From positions 281,034 through 345,033 of the forward strand of contig NZ_QZWZ01000003.1 of NCBI RefSeq assembly GCF_003601975.1: a stretch of DNA of 64,000 bases. Direction: 5' to 3'. The notes beneath the pieces were generated by a model, which did not search any database, had not been told where the DNA came from, and saw only the letters and a list, made by a program, of their open reading frames with translations. Both the position numbers and the translations under genes were made by a program. How positions within the stretch are numbered: position 1 is the first letter of the stretch; each line of letters starts with the position of its first letter. The stretch is from Mesorhizobium waimense. Lineage in GTDB: Bacteria > Pseudomonadota > Alphaproteobacteria > Rhizobiales > Rhizobiaceae. Of the stretch, positions 58,097-64,000 are shown one piece after another.

Positions 58097-58999
58097 TCAC
58101 CAACCAGAGCCTGAGGGTAGATTTTGCAATACCTCGGCGATCTCGCGCTTTGCCGCAGCAGAGACCGGCAGGATTGGGCGTGGGGGTTCGGTGGAACAAA
58201 TGTCCAGCAATTCGGCGAGCGCATAGACGACGCGAAGGCTGGAGAATTTCTTGAAGAGATCCCACAGAGGCATCAGTTTGCGGTCCAGTCTGCGTGCTTC
58301 CTCGGCGTCCCCGCGCTGCGCTGCCCTGACGATTTTCAGACAGGGTTCCGGCAAGATGCCACCGAGGACGCTGTACCATGTGTCGGCTCCGGCGATCATG
58401 GCCTCGCAACAGTTCCGGTCGCCACTGTAGCCGATCGAGAATTCCTCCGGAACGATGCGTCTGTGCTCAGCCAGATGACTGTTGATCGTGTCGGTGCCAT
58501 CGGTTGGATTCTTGATCGCGACGATCCCCGGCACCTCCGCGAGACGACCGACAAGTGCCGGGGTGAAGTGGAAATGCGTGGTGCCTGGATTGTCGTAAAT
58601 GACAATCGGCAGTCCGCTTTCGCGCGCCACGATCGAGAAATGTTCGAACACCTCGTCGTCGGTGAGTGGCGCGTAAGAGACGGCCGCAAGCAATCCCGCT
58701 GTAGCGCCGATAGCCTTGGCGTCCTGCGCGAACTTCACTGCCTCATCGGTGCGCAGCGCGCCCACGCCGACGACGACGGGCGTTTGCCCTCCGGTTTCGC
58801 CGAGCGTCTCGGTGATGGCCCGACGTCGTTCCTCGCGCGTCAGGAACATGTAGCTGCCGGTGCTGCCGAGAAGGCCGATGGAATCGACTTGCGCTGCGCA
58901 AAGCCTGGCAACCAACTTGCGCAGCGCCGTGGCATCGACACGACCGTCCCGGTCAGTTGGCGTGATAGGGAAAGCGGAAAGCCCGCTCAGGATTGCCAT
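58097..58999 (-). CDS. dihydrodipicolinate synthase/aldolase family protein
   Basis: DapA/NanA-type class I aldolase, 300 residues from the ATG at 58999, which is 8 bases behind GGAG; an ATG six bases earlier is too close to that site. The Schiff-base lysine is in GIVAIKNPTDGT (about residue 153), the proton-relay tyrosine in IVIYDNPGTTH, and the GSTGSY motif binds the 2-oxo acid carboxylate. True DHDPS is a housekeeping gene; in this setting a related aldolase or lyase for a 2-oxo acid is more likely. Confidence 0.85.
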   Translation of the reverse strand: MAILSGLSAFPITPTDRDGRVDATALRKLVARLCAAQVDSIGLLGSTGSYMFLTREERRRAITETLGETGGQTPVVVGVGALRTDEAVKFAQDAKAIGATAGLLAAVSYAPLTDDEVFEHFSIVARESGLPIVIYDNPGTTHFHFTPALVGRLAEVPGIVAIKNPTDGTDTINSHLAEHRRIVPEEFSIGYSGDRNCCEAMIAGADTWYSVLGGILPEPCLKIVRAAQRGDAEEARRLDRKLMPLWDLFKKFSSLRVVYALAELLDICSTEPPRPILPVSAAAKREIAEVLQNLPSGSGW

Positions 59000-59062
59000 T
59001 TGCATTGCTCCAGATTTCTGCATGACCGTGTCAGTGTTGAAATCGATGCGGAACTGGGCTCG

Positions 59063-60298
59063 TCAGAGCACGTCCAGCGCCTGCCTCAGATCGGCAATCA
59101 AGTCGTTGGCATCTTCCAGGCCGACCGAAAGGCGCATGAGGTCCTCTCCAACGCCATCGGCAAGATGCGCGTCCTTGCGTAGTCTCTTGCGAGCACGTGT
59201 CAGGCTTGCCGGGTGATAGATGAGGCTGTCAGCATCACCGAGACTCACAGCCCGGGTGATCAGGCCAAGCCCGTCCATCATCAGGCGCGCGCCTTCGAAC
59301 CCCGCATGGAGGCCAAAAGCCATCATACCTGATCCCTGTGACATTTGCCTTCGAGCAATCGCCTGATCAGGGTGCGAGTCGAGAAAGGGGTAGCTCACCC
59401 AGGCCACCGCGGGATGCGCCTGAAGCGCCTGCGCGACCGCAAGCGCGGTAGCGCTGTGCCGCTCCATTCTGAGCGTGAGCGTCTTGAGACCACGCAGGAT
59501 CAGGAACGCCGACATTGGTGACAGCGCAGCCCCCGTGATGTAGCGCAGGCCGGTTTCGTGCAGCGTATGAAGTGTCTCCGTATCACCAAGGATCGCGCCA
59601 CCGAGGGCATCCCCATGACCATTGATGTACTTGGTCAGCGAGTGGAGCACGATGTCGGCTCCGTGTTCAAGCGGTCGTTGGAGCGCGGGCGAGGCGAAGG
59701 TGCTGTCGACCGCGACCTTCACGCCACGCGCATGGGCGCGCTCGGCGATTGAACCGATGTCGAGGATGCGGCTCAGCGGGTTCACCGGGGTCTCAAAGAA
59801 GACAAGACGGGTCCTGTCAGTGATTGCTTCATCCATGCCGCTGGGATCAGCCAGATCGACCGCAACAACCTTGATGCCGAACCGGGGGAACGCCTGCTCG
59901 ACCATGGCAAGCGTGTTTGCATAGAGGGTCTTATGGACGACAAGCTCATCGCCTTGCGACAGGAGCGACAGGGTCAACGCGCTAAAAGCCGCCATCCCGG
60001 AGGCCACGACCAGGCCCGCCTGGGCCCCTTCCAGATTGGCGAGCCTTGTCTCGAGAATTTCCGTCGTCGGATTGTATTCGCGGGCGTAAAGCCTGCCGCC
60101 AAGTGCTGCGGCCGCCTCGTTCGCCGCCACACTCTCGAAGCCGTAGGTGGAGTTCAGGAAGACCGGCGTCTGAACAGCATTGGAGAAACAGGCTGGGTCA
60201 TAGCCGTGATGGATCGACCTGGTGGCGAAACCGAGACCGGCATTGTGCGACGACTGCCCGCCAGCATCCATTTTTGCTTGTTCTGTGGTGCGGGTCAT
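59063..60298 (-). CDS. trans-sulfuration family PLP enzyme (methionine gamma-lyase-like)
   Basis: Cys/Met-metabolism PLP enzyme, 411 residues. The PLP lysine is in LHSLTKYINGHGDALGG (about residue 223), PLP-ring stacking tyrosine and arginine are in YAREYNPTTE, and SGMAAFSALTLSLLSQGD is typical. The family includes methionine gamma-lyase, cystathionine lyases and O-acetylhomoserine sulfhydrylase; the start FATRSIHHGYDP is of the gamma-lyase type. It is first in a leftward set with a DapA-like aldolase, PaiB and RidA, and divergent from a MocR regulator. Elimination by it would give enamines that RidA removes. Confidence 0.88.
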   Translation of the reverse strand: MTRTTEQAKMDAGGQSSHNAGLGFATRSIHHGYDPACFSNAVQTPVFLNSTYGFESVAANEAAAALGGRLYAREYNPTTEILETRLANLEGAQAGLVVASGMAAFSALTLSLLSQGDELVVHKTLYANTLAMVEQAFPRFGIKVVAVDLADPSGMDEAITDRTRLVFFETPVNPLSRILDIGSIAERAHARGVKVAVDSTFASPALQRPLEHGADIVLHSLTKYINGHGDALGGAILGDTETLHTLHETGLRYITGAALSPMSAFLILRGLKTLTLRMERHSATALAVAQALQAHPAVAWVSYPFLDSHPDQAIARRQMSQGSGMMAFGLHAGFEGARLMMDGLGLITRAVSLGDADSLIYHPASLTRARKRLRKDAHLADGVGEDLMRLSVGLEDANDLIADLRQALDVL

Positions 60299-60370
60299 CG
60301 GCCTTGAAGGTCCTCTTGGATTTCAGGCAGAATGTGCTCAAAGTGGCGTATATGGAATGTCCAGTTGGCG

Positions 60371-61855
60371 ATGAAAGAAATGGTCCAGTCCCCCAATTCC
60401 GGCTCAGCGGGTCGTTCGCACGGCATGGGCTCGCGCCAGATCTACGAAGAGCTTCGAGACCAGATCCTTGGTGGTGTCTATGAGACCGGCAGTCAGTTGC
60501 CGTCCTCACGAGGTCTTGCAAACGAAGTTGGCGTTTCGCGAACGACAGTGACTATTGCCTATGAGCAACTGGCCGCGGAAGGCTTCATCGAAGTTCAGCA
60601 AGGCGCACGTCCCCGCGTTGCATCATCCGTGCTCGACCACAACTCCAGCAGCGCCTCGCCGAAACGGGTCGTCTCGGTTCGCCTGTCCGCCTATGGCGAA
60701 CGGCTGCGAACCAGCACACCCTGGCCGGATTATTTGCCGAACGCGTTGAAGGTTGATTTCCGATATGGTGACCTGGCGCCGTCCGATTTTCCGACACTGA
60801 TCTGGAAACGCGCCATGAACGCCGCGATGGCGCAACGCCCTGCGCGGCTTGCCTATGACGATCCTCGCGGATCACGCCGCTTGCGCCAGGCCCTGCAGGG
60901 CTATCTCTGGCGCGCCCGAACCGTCAGCTGCAACATTGAGCAGATCATTGTCGTCAATGGTTCGCAGCAGGGCCTGGATCTAGCTGCGCGCCTGCTGCTC
61001 GATCCCGCCGATCGCTTCGTAATAGAGGACCCATGCTACAGAATGGCGCGTCAGGTCTTTGCCAGCACAGGTGCGACGCCCGTGCCGGTCGATGTCGACG
61101 CAGATGGGATGAAGACGGCGTTGCTGGCAGAAGTCGACGCACGGCTGGCATACGTCACGCCCTCGCATCAGTTTCCCCTGGGCGGTGTCATGCCAATCGC
61201 GCGCCGGCATCAGCTTCTGGAGTGGGCGCGTCACGAGGACGCCTATGTGATCGAGGACGACTATGACAGCGAGTATCGCTACGACATCAATCCGGCACCT
61301 CCGCTGCACCGGTTGGATGGCGGCAGCAACGTCATCTACCTCGGGACGATTTCCAAGACGCTCTCGCCGATGCTACGCATCGGGTATCTCGTGGTCCCCC
61401 TCGATCTGCGGGAGGCCTTCGCTACGGCCAAACAATTGGTGGACCGGCACTCTCCTGTAGCCGAGCAGGAGGCCCTGGCCTCTCTGATCGAGAGCGGTTC
61501 GTATGAAAGCCATGTGCGCCGTGTGCGCAGGCTGAACGGCGAGCGCCGCAAGACACTGCTGAGCGCATTGCAGCGAAACTTCGGGAACCGAATCGCAATC
61601 GAAGGCGTCGACGCCGGATTACATGTTGTCGTGTGGTTCAACGACCTTCCGCAAACCCTGGAAGCGCCACTGATCGCAGCAGGGCGACTCGCAGGCTTGG
61701 GGTTGCATCCGGTTTCGCCGCTTTACAATCGGCAAGAAAACCAAAGGCGCGCCGATCGAGTCGGGTTGGTCATGGGCTATTCGGCCTTGAGCACACGGCA
61801 GATCGACAATGGTGTTCGGATACTGCGGAAGGCCGTAAAACAGCTACAACAGTGA
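60371..61855 (+). CDS. MocR/PdxR-type regulator (GntR-aminotransferase fusion)
   Basis: Winged-helix DNA-binding domain at the N-terminus (QLPSSRGLANEVGVSRTTVTIAYEQLAAEGFI) fused to an aminotransferase-like domain with the PLP lysine in LGTISKTLSPMLRIGYL. About 494 residues; several ATGs (60332, 60371, 60380, 60425) are possible starts and none has a strong ribosome site. Regulators of this family sense PLP or an amino acid through the PLP aldimine. It is divergent from the trans-sulfuration gene, its likely target. A fragment of a paralogue remains at 52.5 kb. The next 266 bases (61856-62121) hold nothing recognisable. Confidence 0.9.
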   Translation: MKEMVQSPNSGSAGRSHGMGSRQIYEELRDQILGGVYETGSQLPSSRGLANEVGVSRTTVTIAYEQLAAEGFIEVQQGARPRVASSVLDHNSSSASPKRVVSVRLSAYGERLRTSTPWPDYLPNALKVDFRYGDLAPSDFPTLIWKRAMNAAMAQRPARLAYDDPRGSRRLRQALQGYLWRARTVSCNIEQIIVVNGSQQGLDLAARLLLDPADRFVIEDPCYRMARQVFASTGATPVPVDVDADGMKTALLAEVDARLAYVTPSHQFPLGGVMPIARRHQLLEWARHEDAYVIEDDYDSEYRYDINPAPPLHRLDGGSNVIYLGTISKTLSPMLRIGYLVVPLDLREAFATAKQLVDRHSPVAEQEALASLIESGSYESHVRRVRRLNGERRKTLLSALQRNFGNRIAIEGVDAGLHVVVWFNDLPQTLEAPLIAAGRLAGLGLHPVSPLYNRQENQRRADRVGLVMGYSALSTRQIDNGVRILRKAVKQLQQ

Positions 61856-62121
61856 GCTTTCCGATCGCTGCCGGGGCAGCAATATCGTTCGGCCCGGAGA
61901 TCGGTCGATGATTGAGGCGTGCGCCGCCAGCACGACAAAGCAGCACTGGACTGGCTGAACGTAACGCAACTGGTGCTGTTGATCACACCAGTCTCATGGC
62001 AGGTTCTTCACAGGATCGAGGTGTGGCTTCGCTGAAAGGCGGATGGAAAACGCGAAGCCGTTCCTTCGGCGAGATTCCAGTGCTCACTTGATGGTGAAGC
62101 CACAATTTTCGAGAGCGATAC

Positions 62122-62613
62122 ATGATCTGGCAGGGAAGGCTATTGCACATTCACGTCGCGCCCGCCGCATCCTACGAAATGGAGGAACTGGCGGAGGCCC
62201 AGCTCATTGCCGGAAGCGGCATCATCGGGGACCGGTACTATCTGGGAACGGGGACATATTCTCCCAAACCAGACGTTCGCGAGGTGACGCTGATCGAAGT
62301 CGAGGTCCTGGAGGCTATCGCGCGTGGCGAACCTAGGATTCCGGGCCTCAAGGCAAAGCTCGAACCGGAGGATCACCGACGCAACCTGACCACGCGAGGG
62401 GCTCCGCTCGGCCATCTCGTCGGCAAACGTTTCCGGGTCGGGGAGACCATTCTGCGGGCGGCGCGGATGAATTATCCCTGCAAGTACATCGAGCAATTGC
62501 TCGGCATTCCAGGTCTCTACGAAGGGCTTTTGAACCGCTCTGGGCTGAACTGCGCGATCGAGGTCGGCGGCACGATCCGCCCCGGTGATCCGATTCTTCC
62601 AATTGACGAGTGA
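62122..62613 (+). CDS. MOSC-domain protein
   Basis: 163-residue protein made up of one MOSC (molybdenum cofactor sulfurase C-terminal) domain, with GSGIIGDRYY, RRNLTTRGAPLGHLVGKRFRVGETILRA and the candidate cofactor cysteine in NYPCKYIEQLLG (about residue 117). Standalone MOSC proteins such as YiiM carry Moco and reduce N-hydroxylated compounds, taking electrons from a separate reductase. Seven bases further a PDR-type reductase gene begins, which would supply such electrons. Confidence 0.88.
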   Translation: MIWQGRLLHIHVAPAASYEMEELAEAQLIAGSGIIGDRYYLGTGTYSPKPDVREVTLIEVEVLEAIARGEPRIPGLKAKLEPEDHRRNLTTRGAPLGHLVGKRFRVGETILRAARMNYPCKYIEQLLGIPGLYEGLLNRSGLNCAIEVGGTIRPGDPILPIDE

Positions 62614-62619
62614 ACCGGC

Positions 62620-63570
62620 ATGGCATCGCCCCGTATCATCATGAAACTGACTGTAGTCGCCGCTCGCAAGGAGCCAGGCGACGTTCTGGTCATCGATGTG
62701 AAGCACCCGCGCAAATCTCTGCTGCCACCCTTCGAACCGGGCTCCCACGTCGATGTTCATTTGCCCGATGGGAAAGTGCGCCAGTATTCGCTTTGCGGCG
62801 ACCCGATGGATCTGAGCCGCTACACCATCGCGGTGAAGCGTGAGCAGGCTGGGCGCGGCGGCTCAGCCTGGATTCATGAGACAGTGGCCGTTGGATCGAC
62901 ACTGCCGGTTTCTGCTCCGCGCAATCATTTTCCACTCGATATCGGCCAAGGCCCGGCCATGCTGCTGGCGGGAGGTATCGGGATCACCCCGATCGTGGCA
63001 ATGGCGCGAGTCATGGAGCGGTTGGGCAGGCCGTACGAGTTGCATTACTTCACTCGCAGCCGCGCACTCACGCCTCTGTTGTCGGTTACCGAACAGGCTC
63101 TCGATGCCAGCAATGTCAGGCTACATTTCGACGACGAGCCGGAGACCAGACAGGACCTTGAATCCTTGCTGGCGGGGCGTTCAGCCGATGCGCAGCTATA
63201 CTATTGCGGGCCACCTGGCTTCATGGCGGCTGTGGATCGGGCTGCCGCGCATTGGCCGGACGGCACCGTACACTTCGAGGCCTTTCAACCACCGGAGCGC
63301 GACGGCGTGCCACCGGCACCCTTCACAATCGAGCTCAGGGACGGGACCGTGGTTCCTGTTGCAGCTGATACCTCCGCTCTTGCGGCACTGCGCACCGCCG
63401 GCGTGCTGTTGATGGCGTCCTGCGAGAACGGGGTTTGCGGGACTTGCGAATGCGGGATGCTGGAAGGCCAACCGATCCATCAGGATGCCGTCTTGTCCAA
63501 GGAGGCCCGCGCTCTTCGGTTCATGCCATGCGTATCACGCGCAACTGGCGTGCTCAGGCTCGATTTGTGA
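62620..63570 (+). CDS. PDR-type ferredoxin reductase, partner of the MOSC protein
   Basis: 316 residues (or 309 from the ATG at 62641): FAD/FMN barrel (RQYSLCGDPMD), NAD domain (LLAGGIGITPIVAMARVME) and a C-terminal [2Fe-2S] domain with Cys268, Cys273, Cys276 and Cys304. It is the same architecture as the P450 partner at 33-34 kb, but a distant paralogue. The 6-base gap to the MOSC gene marks an operon and suggests a two-component molybdenum reductase. Confidence 0.9.
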   Translation: MASPRIIMKLTVVAARKEPGDVLVIDVKHPRKSLLPPFEPGSHVDVHLPDGKVRQYSLCGDPMDLSRYTIAVKREQAGRGGSAWIHETVAVGSTLPVSAPRNHFPLDIGQGPAMLLAGGIGITPIVAMARVMERLGRPYELHYFTRSRALTPLLSVTEQALDASNVRLHFDDEPETRQDLESLLAGRSADAQLYYCGPPGFMAAVDRAAAHWPDGTVHFEAFQPPERDGVPPAPFTIELRDGTVVPVAADTSALAALRTAGVLLMASCENGVCGTCECGMLEGQPIHQDAVLSKEARALRFMPCVSRATGVLRLDL

Positions 63571-63636
63571 AGATCGCACCTGGCCGGATGCTCTGGCTGT
63601 CTGCGGGAGCAGGCAGCCGCCAAACTCAATGAGGCC

Positions 63637-63711
63637 ATGATGCGAACCGAGACATCCACCCCTGCCCTGCTCGTGAAGGACGTTCACAAGAGCTTTGGGA
63701 AACCTTCGTAA
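63637..63711 (+). pseudogene. ABC transporter ATPase, first 24 residues only
   Basis: From the ATG at 63637 the frame reads MMRTETSTPALLVKDVHKSF GKPS and stops. LLVKDVHKSFG is the standard start of amino-acid ABC ATPases, ending right before the part that leads to the Walker A loop. Everything after is lost. The opine-type permeases at 46.6-48.0 kb have no ATPase, but a link between the two is only a guess. Confidence 0.7.
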
Positions 63712-63719
63712 TCCCTCAA

Positions 63720-63767
63720 GTTTTCCAGAAGATGGAAAACGCCGTGCCTGTTCAGCGGCGACACGGC
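63720..63767. repeat. two inverted repeats between ATPase remnant and last gene
   Basis: GTTTTCC-N7-GGAAAAC (63720-63740) and GCCGTG-N15-CACGGC (63741-63767) lie back to back right after the truncated ATPase. They may be the deletion scar, a terminator or leader structures of the following gene. Confidence 0.45.
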
Positions 63768-63801
63768 ATCTAAACACTCAAGCCAACAACGAGGTTAATC
63801 A

Positions 63802-64000
63802 ATGTCCAGACCAGACAAGCACGAGTTGTCGACGCTCGCCTTCAACACCCTTTCGGTCCATGGTGGCAACGAGATCGACAAGACGTCGGGTGCCATTCGC
63901 ACACCGATCGTCATGGCCAATTCGTATCTCCTCCCCCACGACCCATCCACCATGGACTGGTCCGACACCGAAACCCCCTCCTACACGCGCAATTCCGGCC
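63802..64000 (+). CDS. trans-sulfuration family PLP enzyme, 3' part outside the window
   Basis: First 66 residues of a Cys/Met-metabolism PLP enzyme, from the ATG at 63802 (MSRPDKHELSTLAFNTLSVH). GAIRTPIVMANSYLL and PSYTRNSG (the loop with the PLP-binding Tyr and Arg) identify the family. It differs clearly from the enzyme at 59-60 kb and resembles the cystathionine gamma-synthase/lyase-like group. The gene runs off the right edge. Confidence 0.85.
   Translation, partial: MSRPDKHELSTLAFNTLSVHGGNEIDKTSGAIRTPIVMANSYLLPHDPSTMDWSDTETPSYTRNSG

Noticed and set aside
58124..59182. 352-codon open frame on the plus strand opposite the DapA-like gene
   Set aside because: Shadow of the aldolase and of the end of the trans-sulfuration gene; no domain.

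Overview
The window looks like accessory DNA of an alphaproteobacterium in the Rhizobiales, most likely Mesorhizobium or a close relative. Reasons: a bioBFDAZ operon with the rhizobial-type bioZ followed by panD, a TPP-riboswitch-controlled thiCOSGED operon, a DUF3363 relaxase of the RlxS type known from rhizobial integrative elements, a ParB-type remnant, and opine-type ABC permeases. The bio-pan-thi set resembles, from memory, the vitamin loci on Mesorhizobium loti symbiosis islands; no nod, nif or fix gene and no tRNA attachment site is present here to confirm that.

Layout. 1-5.5 kb: biotin operon (bioB cut by the left edge, then bioF, bioD, bioA, bioZ, mostly with ATGA overlaps) and panD. 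5.5-10.9 kb: promoter, TPP riboswitch and thiC-thiO-thiS-thiG-thiE-thiD. 11.0-12.9 kb: a lone, intact relaxase on the minus strand with three CGCACATCGCGG repeats upstream. 12.96-16.1 kb: the C-terminal half of an acyl-CoA ligase, then badH and badI homologues and a BadR-like MarR regulator, i.e. a fragment of a cyclohexanecarboxylate-type beta-oxidation cluster.

16.1-29.2 kb: a block built around branched-chain 2-oxo acids and isoleucine: ileS-panB (minus), ilvA (plus), two tandem Lrp-type regulators (minus), then ilvE, a fused indolepyruvate-type ferredoxin oxidoreductase, a quinone reductase and a DUF1330 protein (plus). 29.4-32.6 kb: a two-component system, a small exported protein with 11-residue repeats, and gene-poor DNA with a 14-bp motif in three copies and a 36-bp near-perfect palindrome.

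33.0-45.2 kb: a ten-gene catabolic operon (minus strand) for an aromatic compound, with a divergent LysR regulator: MFS importer, flavin monooxygenase, amidohydrolase-family enzyme, CoA-transferase, enoyl-CoA hydratase, dienelactone hydrolase, extradiol-type dioxygenase, FAH-family hydrolase, cytochrome P450 and its reductase. 45.4-50.2 kb: a LysR regulator divergent from two opine-type ABC permeases, a binding protein and a CapA-family protein, without an adjacent ATPase.

50.2-64 kb: a mosaic of small regulators, short gene remnants (NMT1-type binding protein, MocR C-terminus, ParB N-terminus, ABC ATPase N-terminus) and intact metabolic genes: an MBL-fold alkylsulfatase-like protein, DoxX, LysR, then RidA-PaiB-DapA-like-trans-sulfuration enzyme (minus) divergent from a MocR regulator, a MOSC protein with a ferredoxin-type reductase, and a second trans-sulfuration enzyme cut by the right edge. 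The broken genes and the relaxase suggest repeated recombination in a mobile region.
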